A DNA stretch of 64,000 nucleotides from an uncultured Acidimicrobiaceae bacterium (GCA_937975915.1 CALJTY010000030.1:62001-126000), one strand, 5' to 3'; positions 1 through 8,219 are shown, counted from the stretch's first letter. The notes: generated from the letters alone by a model not told the origin. Made by a program: numbers and translations.

Positions 1-89
1 TTGGACTTTCATTACTGGGCATCGCTGCGCCGCAGCAGATGTAGAGTCCCTGTAGGGCGAATTGCCCTTCTTGATTTTTGGGGGATGAC

Positions 90-1238
90 ATGAAAGTAAA
101 AGCCGCAATCGTTACTGAGAAGAACGGTCCTTGGCATACAGAGGAAATCGAAATCGATGAGCCAAAGGCCTTCGAAGTTCGAGTGAAGATGGCGTACGCC
201 GGAATGTGTCACTCTGACGAACACACTCGCACCGGTGACATCACTGCACCTCTCGAAGTTCTTAACTTCTTCGGAACCGACTCAATGTTCCCAGTAATTG
301 GTGGACACGAAGGATCTGGCGTTATTGAAGCAGTGGGTCCAAGCGTTTCAGGTCTTGCTGTTGGTGACCACGTTGCTGTTTCATTCATCCCGGCATGTGG
401 TCGCTGCAAGTCATGTGCATCAGGTGCTCCGTATGTATGTGACCTTGGTGCAAACACACTTGCTGGTCCAATGATGTCTGACAACACCTGGCGTCACCAC
501 TGGGAAGACCAGAACTTGAACCGTATGTGCCAGCTCGGAACATTCTCAGAGCAAATTGTTGTGCACGAGGCTTCAGTTGTGAAGATCGACCCTTGGTATG
601 ACCTCAAGGCTGCAGCACTTATCTCATGTGGTTTCGCATCAGGTTGGGGTTCAGCTGTTAACCGAGGTGGCGTAAAGCCTGGAGACGTTGTTGCAGTAAT
701 CGGTGTTGGTGGACTTGGTTCTGCAGCAGTACAGGGTGCACTGCACGCTGGTGCTCGCGCCGTCATTGCAATTGACACCAACCCAACCAAGGTTGAGCGC
801 GCCATGAAGCTCGGAGCAACCCACGGTGCAAGTTCTGCACTTGAAGCTGCATTCAGTTTCCTTGGTGAACTCACAAGTGGACAGAACTGTGACGTAATTG
901 TTCTAACGCCGGGACGTCTTACTGGTGAGCTCATTGAAGAAGCTCGTTCCATCCTTGCCAAGAATGGAACAATCGTGGCAACTGGCATTGCGCCGTTCGA
1001 CCAGACTGAAGTAACTGTGAACATGGCTATGTTGACCCTCTGGAACCAGCAGATTCTGGGTTCAGTGTTTGGATCAACTGCACCACGAGTTCAGATTCCA
1101 CTTCTTCTTCGTCTACACCACGAAGGCAAGATTCAAGTTAACGAACTTGTTACCAAGGAATACTCAATTGACGAAGTCAACCAGGGTTACCTTGACCTCG
1201 AAGCAGGACTCAACGTTCGAGGCGTAGTTAAGTTCTAG
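90..1238 (+). CDS. NDMA-dependent (mycofactocin-associated) zinc alcohol dehydrogenase
   Basis: Medium-chain zinc alcohol dehydrogenase of 382 residues. The catalytic-zinc Cys40-His41, the GHE motif at 72-74 and Cys180 are visible, as are the four structural-zinc cysteines (103, 106, 109, 117) and a Rossmann GVGGLG at 205-210. It resembles the nicotinoprotein subfamily that holds NAD(H) tightly and needs an external electron acceptor: NDMA in assays, mycofactocin in cells. Its position beside mftF, mftA and mftC supports this. I chose ATG 90 because GGGGGA (80-85) precedes it at good spacing; a TTG at 78 is possible but lacks such a site. Its stop overlaps the stop of the convergent mftF. An imperfect inverted repeat (54-68) lies upstream. 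Confidence 0.88.
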   Translation: MKVKAAIVTEKNGPWHTEEIEIDEPKAFEVRVKMAYAGMCHSDEHTRTGDITAPLEVLNFFGTDSMFPVIGGHEGSGVIEAVGPSVSGLAVGDHVAVSFIPACGRCKSCASGAPYVCDLGANTLAGPMMSDNTWRHHWEDQNLNRMCQLGTFSEQIVVHEASVVKIDPWYDLKAAALISCGFASGWGSAVNRGGVKPGDVVAVIGVGGLGSAAVQGALHAGARAVIAIDTNPTKVERAMKLGATHGASSALEAAFSFLGELTSGQNCDVIVLTPGRLTGELIEEARSILAKNGTIVATGIAPFDQTEVTVNMAMLTLWNQQILGSVFGSTAPRVQIPLLLRLHHEGKIQVNELVTKEYSIDEVNQGYLDLEAGLNVRGVVKF

Positions 1239-2680
1239 TTCTTTTGAACTGAAATACCTAAAACTTTTCGCAACGTGACGCTCGACTTGGTTATGTCGGG
1301 CGTCATTGTTGCGAGTGAGCGACTTTTTATTGCTCCCTTGGCGACGCCAAGGCTGTAGGCAACGTCGTCGGCGATCGCGACTGGGACATCGAGCGGGTGA
1401 AGTTGCGTCTTTCGCCATCTCCACGCCGTGCCAACTGCCAATAGTGCAAGTACTCGTCGACGAAGTTTCGGGTGCAGTGCAAATAAAAGAAGCAGTGGCC
1501 CAAAGGTCCTAACTGCGGCGCGAGCAAGTGGGCCTCCGGATTTGACCATTCCTTTCGCCACAACTTCTCTCGCGACGTGCTCTGGTTCGTCTGCTGAGTC
1601 TTCGAGTCGTTCTATTAAGGCTTCGCTGTTCACACTGATGATTCGAGCCCCTAATGAGGGCCTGCCAATAAACACAGTTCCCCAAGCAACCAGAGTCCAA
1701 AGATCAACACGCAGGGGAGCAAGTCTGCCTGGGTGACGTTTCGCCAGTTCGCCAGAAGAGACGCCGTACTGCACGCGTTGATGCCACCAAGCACTCCAAC
1801 TTGTCCGAGCTCGGTGCGTGACGACAACATCTGCGAGGTAACGAACGAGCCAGCCCTGATCGTGGAGTCGCCACACGAGGTCTACGTCTTCTCCAATGCG
1901 AAGTGTTGGATCAAATCCTGCTCCCACAGCGCTACGTCGCACCATCATGCAAGCACTCGGGAGATAACCAACTGGACCACCGGGAACAACTATCTGTGGG
2001 CGAGCACCCATGTCGAGGGGACTGAAGCGAAGTTCAAACTTGTCACGTAGTGAATCACCACCGCTGCCACGCACACGTGGGGCCACGCAGCTAACCATTG
2101 GGTCATTGAACTGACAAAACAGGCGTGCAGCAACGTTGAGAGCATCGCTAACAGTTACGTCGTCGTCAATGAACCAGACAAACTGGCGACTTGTTGACCT
2201 GAGCCCAGCGTTTCTGGCTCCGCCCGGACCCACGTTTTCTTCGAGTCGAACCAGAGACTGTCCAAACGTAGAAACAATTTCTGCGAGAAGTGCTGGATTA
2301 CTCGACGCGTCATCAACAATCGTCACGTGAAAATCGCCGAGCAGAGTGAGAAGTCGTGAAACACGTGAGATGTCGTTGTAAACAGGAATGACAACATCTA
2401 TTTGCTCGACGTCAACGCGCGACTCATAAATAGGATGCAGCATTCCTTGGTTAATCAGCGTGCGGGCAAAACGCTCTTGTCCGGGCTGAATTCTGGCGCC
2501 ATCGATCCAACTCTGGGCCACGGTTTTTGAACCGCCAGGAAGACGGAGAAGTTTCCATGGTGCGCCACCCGTCAGATAATCACGGTCTAAGAACTTCGAT
2601 TCTGAGTCAATGCGAACCAGGGTTCCCACAGCAATTGGTGCGTCAACGGGGCTCGGGGCCTGGGCGATTAGCTGACTCAT
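1235..2680 (-). CDS. mftF: Mycofactocin glycosyltransferase MftF
   Basis: Family-2 glycosyltransferase of 481 residues, the length expected for MftF, which adds glucose units to the mycofactocin redox cofactor. A GT-A core begins near residue 95 (PVYND, then TIVDDASS), with GPGGARNAGL and a DDD metal/nucleotide-sugar motif (WFIDDDV) following. The C-terminal part is hydrophobic and arginine-rich, suggesting membrane association. It is transcribed away from mftA, with 74 bp between the two start codons, and its 3' end overlaps the alcohol dehydrogenase stop. The identification rests on sequence character plus immediate mft context. Having mftF in the opposite orientation to mftABCD means it has its own promoter. 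Confidence 0.85.
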   Translation of the reverse strand: MSQLIAQAPSPVDAPIAVGTLVRIDSESKFLDRDYLTGGAPWKLLRLPGGSKTVAQSWIDGARIQPGQERFARTLINQGMLHPIYESRVDVEQIDVVIPVYNDISRVSRLLTLLGDFHVTIVDDASSNPALLAEIVSTFGQSLVRLEENVGPGGARNAGLRSTSRQFVWFIDDDVTVSDALNVAARLFCQFNDPMVSCVAPRVRGSGGDSLRDKFELRFSPLDMGARPQIVVPGGPVGYLPSACMMVRRSAVGAGFDPTLRIGEDVDLVWRLHDQGWLVRYLADVVVTHRARTSWSAWWHQRVQYGVSSGELAKRHPGRLAPLRVDLWTLVAWGTVFIGRPSLGARIISVNSEALIERLEDSADEPEHVAREVVAKGMVKSGGPLARAAVRTFGPLLLLFALHPKLRRRVLALLAVGTAWRWRKTQLHPLDVPVAIADDVAYSLGVAKGAIKSRSLATMTPDITKSSVTLRKVLGISVQKN

Positions 2681-2754
2681 TCAAGCAGTTTGCCATGAAT
2701 GCTAAACAGAGTGGCGCGCCATAGGCAATAATGGAACCACTTAAGGAGAACAGC

Positions 2755-2859
2755 ATGTCACCAGACACATTGATCGCAGACGAAGTTGTAGAAATTATTG
2801 GCGATACTGAGCTACTCGTTGAAGAAGTATCTATCGACGGACTTTGCGGGGTTTACTAA
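2755..2859 (+). CDS. mftA: Mycofactocin precursor peptide MftA
   Basis: A 34-residue peptide. Its C-terminus reads IDGLCGVY, matching the family signature in which the terminal Val-Tyr is decarboxylated and crosslinked to become the redox cofactor. The N-terminal leader is acidic, as expected for a leader bound by MftB. ATG 2755 follows an AAGGAG ribosome-binding site at 2741-2746. The usual family ending is IDGMCGVY, so Leu replaces Met here while the reactive Val-Tyr is kept. mftB begins four bases after the stop, so the two are surely cotranscribed. Confidence 0.93.
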   Translation: MSPDTLIADEVVEIIGDTELLVEEVSIDGLCGVY

Positions 2860-2862
2860 ACC

Positions 2863-3141
2863 GTGTCATTGTCGACCAGCGTCATCTTTGACGCGTCGGC
2901 ACCGTGGTCGCTCAGCTCGCAGGTTTCTCTTCGCGATGAAGCATTCGGTGCTCTCGCATATCACCACGGCAACCGCCGACTGGTCTTTTTAAAGTCTCGC
3001 GAACTTGTTGCGATTCTTCGTAGTCTCGAAAACTTCAATTCAGTGAATGAAGCAATTGATGCTGTAGTTCCAAACGAGCACGACCGCTACGTAGAAGCGG
3101 TTGGCGCATTAGTGAAATCGGACATTATCTGTGGGCGCTAA
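2863..3141 (+). CDS. mftB: Mycofactocin chaperone MftB (RRE protein)
   Basis: A 92-residue PqqD-like RiPP recognition element. In characterised systems MftB binds the MftA leader and presents the peptide to the radical SAM enzyme MftC. The start is GTG 2863, three bases after the mftA stop. The 3' end overlaps mftC by 11 bases, indicating translational coupling. Length and position match the family; the identification relies partly on synteny because RRE proteins are weakly conserved. Confidence 0.88.
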   Translation: MSLSTSVIFDASAPWSLSSQVSLRDEAFGALAYHHGNRRLVFLKSRELVAILRSLENFNSVNEAIDAVVPNEHDRYVEAVGALVKSDIICGR

Positions 3142-4246
3142 CTCCAGTCTTCGCGACAAGTTTGAACGTGGCCTCGCGGCTCCAATCTGTCTGACGTGGG
3201 AGTTGACCTACGCCTGCAACCTTGCTTGCACGCACTGTCTGTCATCGTCAGGTCGCAGAGACCCTAAGGAACTGAACACCGACGAAGCCAAAGCACTCAT
3301 TGATGAGATTGCCGCGATGCAAATCTTCTACATCAACATTGGTGGCGGTGAACCAATGATTCGCCGCGACTTCTTCGAAATCATTGAACACGCTGTCAAT
3401 CAAAAAGTCGGTGTGAAATTTTCAACTAACGGAACACGAATTGACGCTGAAGCCGCCAAGAAGCTCGCCGCGATTGATTACCTCGACATTCAGATTTCCA
3501 TTGATGGCGCTGATGCAGAAACGTGCGACAAGATTCGCGGTGAAGGAAGTTACGCGGCTGCGCGACTTGCCATGGACCACCTTCGTGATGCCAACTTCGG
3601 AGAATTCAAGATCTCAGTTGTTATGACCAGAGACAGCATTGAACAACTTGATGAATTTGAAGCAATCGCCAAGCACTACGGCGCGCAACTTCGACTCACT
3701 CGTCTTCGCCCATCAGGACGTGGTGTTGATGTGTGGGACGAACTGCACCCGACACAGGAACAAAACCGTCGTCTCTACAAGTGGCTGATGGAGCGTCCAA
3801 ACGTTCTTACCGGAGACTCTTTCTTTCACCTCTCAGCACTGGGCGATCCACTCGACGGTCTTAACCTTTGTGGCGCTGGGCGAGTGGTTTGTCTAATCGA
3901 CCCAATAGGTGAGGTCTACGCCTGTCCGTTTGTAATCCATGACGAATTCAAAGCTGGCAACGTTCGAGACGCTGGATTCAATGCAGTGTGGACCGAGAGC
4001 GACCTCTTTACCTCGCTTCGTGAACCGGGCAACCCAGGAGCATGTGGGTCATGTGGTTCATACGACGCATGTCGTGGTGGCTGCATGGCTGCGAAGTTCT
4101 TTACTGGACTCGAAATGACTGACCCAGACCCTGAGTGTGTATTTGGCCACGGAGAGACGGCACTTGCAGCAAAGAAGGTAATGCTTATCCCCAAGCCATC
4201 ACCTGACCACTCGAAGCGAGTGCCGGTCTCAATTAACTCGAAATAA
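3131..4246 (+). CDS. mftC: Mycofactocin radical SAM maturase MftC
   Basis: Radical SAM/SPASM enzyme of 371 residues that carries out oxidative decarboxylation of the MftA C-terminal Tyr and its crosslink to Val. The CxxxCxxC cluster motif is at Cys29, Cys33 and Cys36 (CNLACTHC), and an IGGGEP-type SAM-binding motif follows. The C-terminal SPASM region carries further cysteines, including CGSCGSYDACRGGC and a final Cys near the end, for auxiliary Fe-S clusters. GTG 3131 overlaps mftB. The gene ends 32 bp before the vapB start, so the mft operon is interrupted after this gene. Confidence 0.93.
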   Translation: MGANSSLRDKFERGLAAPICLTWELTYACNLACTHCLSSSGRRDPKELNTDEAKALIDEIAAMQIFYINIGGGEPMIRRDFFEIIEHAVNQKVGVKFSTNGTRIDAEAAKKLAAIDYLDIQISIDGADAETCDKIRGEGSYAAARLAMDHLRDANFGEFKISVVMTRDSIEQLDEFEAIAKHYGAQLRLTRLRPSGRGVDVWDELHPTQEQNRRLYKWLMERPNVLTGDSFFHLSALGDPLDGLNLCGAGRVVCLIDPIGEVYACPFVIHDEFKAGNVRDAGFNAVWTESDLFTSLREPGNPGACGSCGSYDACRGGCMAAKFFTGLEMTDPDPECVFGHGETALAAKKVMLIPKPSPDHSKRVPVSINSK

Positions 4247-4260
4247 GGTTATCTACAGAT

Positions 4261-4281
4261 TTGGTGTATGCTTGGTGTATG
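4261..4281 (+). promoter_or_regulatory. Tandem 10-bp repeat overlapping the vapB promoter and start codon
   Basis: TTGGTGTATG occurs at 4261-4270 and again at 4272-4281, 11 bp apart, about one helical turn. A TATGCT -10-like box (4267-4272) lies exactly six bases before the vapB ATG, and the second repeat contains that ATG. The arrangement suits an autoregulatory operator bound by the VapBC complex on a leaderless promoter. The repeat and box are seen directly; the function is inferred. Confidence 0.5.
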
Positions 4282-4482
4282 GCACGCACCAATGTGGACA
4301 TAGACGAAAAGTCCTGCGAAGTGGTGATGCGTCGCTACAACCTTTCCACAAAGAAAGATGCAGTCAACATGGCTCTTCGACTCCTCGCGAGAGAGGCCTT
4401 GTCAATTGACGAAGCGAGAAAGCTCCGTGGGACCGGTTGGGATGAAGACCTCGACTCACTGCGTGCGAATCGCTTTTCGTGA
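4279..4482 (+). CDS. vapB: VapB-type antitoxin
   Basis: A 67-residue protein starting MARTNVDID, typical of VapB antitoxins with an N-terminal ribbon-helix-helix DNA-binding part and an acidic C-terminal toxin-binding tail (GWDEDLDSLRANRF). Antitoxins of this kind neutralise the PIN-domain RNase and repress their own promoter. ATG 4279 is preferred over an upstream in-frame TTG (4261) because family members begin at MARTN and a -10-like TATGCT lies six bases upstream. It overlaps vapC by four bases (GTGA), a classic toxin-antitoxin coupling. It sits inside the mycofactocin locus, between mftC and mftD. Confidence 0.85.
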   Translation: MARTNVDIDEKSCEVVMRRYNLSTKKDAVNMALRLLAREALSIDEARKLRGTGWDEDLDSLRANRFS

Positions 4483-4865
4483 TCCTTATTGACTCTTCCG
4501 CTTGGATTGAATTTCTCCGAGACACAGGTAGCCCCATCTGCCAGCGCGTAGACCTTCTCCTTGGCACAGAAATCGCTACATGCGAGTCTGTCAGATTGGA
4601 AATTCTGGCCGGTGCTCGTGACGAGCAGCAGCTTTTTGAACTTCGAGGTTTGCTTGCGAGAGCAACACTCGTAACAACTGAACCCAGTGATTACGAAGAG
4701 GCTTCCGCAATTTATCGAGCGTGCAGGCGTAATGGAAATACTCCAAGGAAACTGCTGGATTGTCTTATCGCAGCGATTGCGATTAGGTCTGACTTTTCGG
4801 TGCTTCATGCAGATTCAGACTTTGATGCAATCGCTCGAAGTACTGGTCTCAGGATCGAAAAGTAA
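4479..4865 (+). CDS. vapC: VapC-type PIN-domain ribonuclease toxin
   Basis: A 128-residue PIN-domain protein. The opening ILIDSSAWIEFLR holds the first catalytic Asp. A central Glu lies in the VRLEIL segment, and C-terminal acidic residues in LLDCLIAAIA and HADSDFDAIA complete the Mg2+ site of a VapC RNase. Targets of VapC toxins are usually tRNA or rRNA; this one's is unknown. GTG 4479 overlaps the vapB stop. All acidic positions appear intact, so the toxin is probably active. The mftD gene starts 52 bp downstream. Confidence 0.87.
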   Translation: MILIDSSAWIEFLRDTGSPICQRVDLLLGTEIATCESVRLEILAGARDEQQLFELRGLLARATLVTTEPSDYEEASAIYRACRRNGNTPRKLLDCLIAAIAIRSDFSVLHADSDFDAIARSTGLRIEK

Positions 4866-4917
4866 CCACTATCGCAACTCTCAGGTAATCTCAATCTGAT
4901 ACCTAATCGGAGGGCCA

Positions 4918-6090
4918 GTGGCTTATAAGTGGTTTGAAACAGTTGCCGTTGCGCAACGTCGAGCAGAGAAGTACCTACCAAAGTCTGTCTATGGTGCCCT
5001 CATTGCAGGATCTGAAAAAGGTCTTTCGTCGAAGGACAACCTCGAGTCATTCGACCAACTTGGATTCGCGCCTCATATCGCGGGGCTTTCTAACGAACGC
5101 CAAATGCAGACAACACTCATGGGCGAGTCAACATCCATGCCCGTCATCATTTCTCCAACCGGTGTGCAAGCAGTTCACCCAGACGGCGAAGTTGCCGTTG
5201 CACGCGCTGCAGCGAATCGCGGCGTTCTCATGGGGCTTAGTTCATTTGCCAGCAAGTCAGTCGAAGATGTTTGCGCAGTAAACAGCCAAGTTCTTTTCCA
5301 GATGTACTGGTCGGGAGACCGCGACACCATGGTGCAGCGCCTCATTCGCGCGAAAGCTGCTGGCGCCAAGGGAATTATCTTGACCCTCGACTGGTCGTTC
5401 TCTAACGGACGTGACTGGGGTAGTCCTTGGATTCCAGAGAAGATCAATCTGAAGGCAATGGTGAAGCTCGCACCTGAAGTTATTGTGCGACCACGCTGGC
5501 TAACAAAGTTTGCATTAACTGGTCGCTTCCCAGACCTCGGGGCACCAAACATGTCACCAGTAGGAACAAAGCCACCAACATTCTTCGGTGCGTACTACGA
5601 GTGGATGCAAAGCCCTCTTCCAAGCTGGGATGACATTGCTTGGCTTCGCGCGCAGTGGGACGGACCATTCATGGTGAAGGGCGTAAGCCGCATTGATGAC
5701 GCCAAGCGCGTTGTTGACCTCGGTGCTACTGCTCTTTCAGTTTCTAATCACGGTGGAAACAACTTGGACGGAACTCCAGCGCCAATTAGGTCTCTTCCTG
5801 CAGTGGTGGACGCAGTTGGTTCACAGATTGAAGTATTCCTTGACGGTGGAGTTCGCCGTGGAAGCGACGTCGTGAAGGCCTTGGCACTTGGTGCCAAGGG
5901 AGTCATGATTGGTCGCGCTTATCTCTGGGGACTCTCGGCTGGCGGACAAGCCGGTGTTGAAAATGTGCTCGATGTACTCCGCGGTGGCATTGACTCAACA
6001 TTGCTCGGACTCGGTAAGTCAAACATCAATGAGCTGACACGCGAAGACGTCGTTGCTCCTGAGGGATTCTTTAGGAAGCTTGGTTCATGA
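4918..6090 (+). CDS. mftD: Pre-mycofactocin synthase MftD (FMN-dependent)
   Basis: FMN-dependent alpha-hydroxy-acid dehydrogenase family protein of 390 residues. In the mft pathway MftD oxidatively deaminates the Val-Tyr-derived heterocycle to give the redox-active alpha-keto amide of pre-mycofactocin. The catalytic His278 lies in SNHGGNNLDG, and the FMN-phosphate region GVRRGSDVVKALALGA with IGRAYLWGL follows. GTG 4918 has a GGAGGG site just upstream. It overlaps the downstream SDR by four bases. The usual peptidase step between MftC and MftD is done by MftE, which is not found in this window. Confidence 0.9.
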   Translation: MAYKWFETVAVAQRRAEKYLPKSVYGALIAGSEKGLSSKDNLESFDQLGFAPHIAGLSNERQMQTTLMGESTSMPVIISPTGVQAVHPDGEVAVARAAANRGVLMGLSSFASKSVEDVCAVNSQVLFQMYWSGDRDTMVQRLIRAKAAGAKGIILTLDWSFSNGRDWGSPWIPEKINLKAMVKLAPEVIVRPRWLTKFALTGRFPDLGAPNMSPVGTKPPTFFGAYYEWMQSPLPSWDDIAWLRAQWDGPFMVKGVSRIDDAKRVVDLGATALSVSNHGGNNLDGTPAPIRSLPAVVDAVGSQIEVFLDGGVRRGSDVVKALALGAKGVMIGRAYLWGLSAGGQAGVENVLDVLRGGIDSTLLGLGKSNINELTREDVVAPEGFFRKLGS

Positions 6091-6869
6091 GTCGAGTTGC
6101 GATTGTTACCGGTGCCGCTCGCGGTATTGGTGCCGCCACAGTTGACGCACTTGTAAACAGTGGATACCACGTAGTTGCAGTGGATCGTTGTCGTGACATT
6201 CCTGAAATTTCGTACCCGCTCGCAACACCTGCAGATCTCGACGCAGTCGTGAATCGACACGGTGACGCCGTACTCGGACTCGTTGGTGACGTTAGAAGTG
6301 CCACCGACATGCAACTCGCCGTGGAAACTGCAGTACGTCACTTCGGGCGCCTTGACGTTGTTGTCGCATGCGCCGGGGTAATGGGCGGCGGTGGACCGTT
6401 TTGGACAGTGAGCGATGAACAGTGGGACGCTGTTGTTTCGGTGAATGTTCTTGGTGTGAGGCGTCTGATTGAAGCTGCTGCTCCAACACTCATTGCTAAT
6501 GGACCTGAAGCTAACAGTCGCATTGTGGCGATTGCTTCTTCAGCTGGAAGCACAGGGCTTTACAACCTGGCTGCCTACACCGCATCAAAGCACGCAGTTG
6601 TTGGACTGATCAGAAGTGCCGCTATGGACCTCGCAGAGCACGGCGTCACCGCAAATGCCGTGAGCCCTGGATCAACTCGCACCGACATCTTGGAAGCATC
6701 AGCAAAGGTCTATGGCCTCAAGAGCGTTGAAGAGTTTGGCAAGCAGCAGCCAGTTGGGCGATTGCTGGAGCCAAGTGAGATCGCAGAAGTTGTTTTGTGG
6801 CTCTGCTCTCCTGAGTCATCTTCAGTCACCGGAGCCGACATTGCGGCTGATGGCGGCATGACTGTTTAA
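6087..6869 (+). CDS. Mycofactocin-coupled SDR-family oxidoreductase
   Basis: Short-chain dehydrogenase of 260 residues. The N-terminal TGAARGIGAA nucleotide motif, the NAG-equivalent ACAG, a catalytic Ser in IASSAGSTG and the YTASK catalytic Tyr-Lys are present. The insert after the first Rossmann strands, containing YPLATPADLDAV, is characteristic of the SDR subfamily that keeps its NAD cofactor bound and passes electrons to mycofactocin. The ATG overlaps mftD by four bases, so the enzyme is cotranscribed with cofactor synthesis and is a likely client. The alcohol substrate cannot be told from the sequence. Confidence 0.85.
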   Translation: MSRVAIVTGAARGIGAATVDALVNSGYHVVAVDRCRDIPEISYPLATPADLDAVVNRHGDAVLGLVGDVRSATDMQLAVETAVRHFGRLDVVVACAGVMGGGGPFWTVSDEQWDAVVSVNVLGVRRLIEAAAPTLIANGPEANSRIVAIASSAGSTGLYNLAAYTASKHAVVGLIRSAAMDLAEHGVTANAVSPGSTRTDILEASAKVYGLKSVEEFGKQQPVGRLLEPSEIAEVVLWLCSPESSSVTGADIAADGGMTV

Positions 6870-6919
6870 TTCAAGCCGTGAATGCTTAACTGGTTGCGTA
6901 AACGTTTTTAGGAGAAACC

Positions 6920-7090
6920 ATGTGTCAGCGAATCACTTGCGAAAATTGCAATAAGCCAACCTGGAAGGGTTGCGGCGAACACATCGAGCAAGCTCTCGAA
7001 GGTGTCCCTATGAATGAGCGTTGTTCCTGTTCACGAGAGGTTGCCAAAGTCAAAAAGGGCGGCATCCTCGCTCGTTTCCGCAAGAGCTAA
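6920..7090 (+). CDS. Small conserved Cys-rich protein
   Basis: A 56-residue ORF with a good ribosome-binding site (AGGAG, 6910-6914). Cysteines lie at 2, 7, 10, 18, 35 and 37, giving a CxxC-like knuckle followed by a CSC, with a basic C-terminus (KVKKGG...RFRKS). The layout suggests a metal-binding micro-protein. I recall similar short proteins beginning MCQRxxC in other actinobacteria, but no function is known to me. It sits alone between the mycofactocin SDR and the cobalamin riboswitch. Confidence 0.72.
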   Translation: MCQRITCENCNKPTWKGCGEHIEQALEGVPMNERCSCSREVAKVKKGGILARFRKS

Positions 7091-7094
7091 TTCT

Positions 7095-7215
7095 CTCCAC
7101 GTTCGTGGGATAAGGTCAAGGAGCCTCGTGGCAGCGAAGTAGGTGTAATTCCTACGCTGTCCCGCAACTGTAAGTGGCCTTCGTGAGAAGCCCATAAGCC
7201 AGGTCGCCTACCGCG
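7095..7215 (+). promoter_or_regulatory. Cobalamin riboswitch
   Basis: The conserved core is visible: GAAGTAGGTGTAATTCCTAC followed by GCTGTCCCGCAACTGT (7136-7171), then the B12-box-like AAGCCAGGTCGCC (7196-7208). This is the adenosylcobalamin-family aptamer. A further imperfect hairpin (about 7210-7242) and a ribosome-binding site AAAGGAG lie between it and the start of the transporter operon at 7307, so control is probably at translation initiation of the first gene. Exact aptamer ends are estimates. Confidence 0.92.
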
Positions 7216-7306
7216 AGGAGATGTGAAGACAGCTCTCGAGGTAAGGAGCGGTCGTTCGGATACTTCTCCGTCGTCCACCTGACTCGACGAACAAAAGGAG
7301 ATATCC

Positions 7307-8212
7307 ATGAAACATTTCCCTCGGTTCGTCGTTGCACTAACTCTTAGTGCTTTGACGTTTCCCCTAGCAAGCATCACAACAGCTGGCGCTGTGACACAGT
7401 CGCCATCGTGCATTGTGTCGCTCTCACCAACTGCAACAGCCACGCTGTATGCAATTGGTGCAGGTGCGCAAGTTGGTGCCGTTGATCAAAACTCAACGTA
7501 CCCAGCGGCTGCAGCGTCGCTCGCAACAAAAAGCAAGATCAATCCTCTAAGTCCTAGCGCTGAGGGAATTGCAACTATTTGTGCTGGAAAGACCAAGCCA
7601 TCGCTAGTTGTAATTTCCTACAATGCCAACAGCATTGAGCAAAAGCTCACAGCGCTTGGCGTCAAGGTTGTGACTCAACTAGCTCCATCGTCATTGTCAG
7701 GAGCACTTGCACAAATCACGCAACTTGGTTCTCTGACTGGTCACGTGGCGCAGGCCTCAAAGCTCACTGCATCAATGACGAAGGCTATTAACGACGATGT
7801 TGCTTCTATTGCAAAGCACCCAACTAAGAAATTGACGGTGTTCTACGAAATCGGAACTAAGCCGTACTACTCACTTACGAGCACAACATTTGTCGGTTCG
7901 ATTTTGAAGTCACTCGGACTTGTGAACATTGCCGATGCGGTTGCAACGTCAGCTGACGCCGGGTACCCATCATTAACTCCTGAGTATGTGTTGAGCTCTA
8001 ACCCGAAGATGATTATCACCGCTGATGCGCAGTCAGCATCGGACGTGAGTGCTCGCTCTGGTTTCAAAAATCTAAGTGCAGTGAAGGCCAAAACCATAGT
8101 TGCGCTTAACCCAAACTTGGCGTCTGAGTGGGGTCCACAGTTACCGCAACTTGTTCACGCCATTACTGCAGCGGTTAAAGCTGCACTCGCAAACAACACC
8201 CTCTGGAAGTAG
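7307..8212 (+). CDS. btuF: Cobalamin ABC transporter substrate-binding protein
   Basis: Periplasmic-binding-protein-like protein (BtuF/FepB fold) of 301 residues. It has an N-terminal signal peptide ending near TTAGA (residues 1-28) and the fold expected to bind a corrinoid or siderophore outside the membrane. The cobalamin riboswitch immediately upstream identifies B12 as the probable ligand. ATG 7307 follows AAAGGAG. No clear lipobox Cys is present, so it may be anchored by its N-terminal helix or be free. First gene of a three-gene operon with permease and ATPase. Confidence 0.87.
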   Translation: MKHFPRFVVALTLSALTFPLASITTAGAVTQSPSCIVSLSPTATATLYAIGAGAQVGAVDQNSTYPAAAASLATKSKINPLSPSAEGIATICAGKTKPSLVVISYNANSIEQKLTALGVKVVTQLAPSSLSGALAQITQLGSLTGHVAQASKLTASMTKAINDDVASIAKHPTKKLTVFYEIGTKPYYSLTSTTFVGSILKSLGLVNIADAVATSADAGYPSLTPEYVLSSNPKMIITADAQSASDVSARSGFKNLSAVKAKTIVALNPNLASEWGPQLPQLVHAITAAVKAALANNTLWK

Positions 8213-8219
8213 GTAGGCC

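Noticed and set aside
494..1024. Long minus-strand ORF (176 codons) inside the alcohol dehydrogenase gene
   Set aside because: Its composition is that of an antisense frame of a conserved gene; it has no ribosome-binding site or recognisable domain, while the plus-strand enzyme has all motifs.
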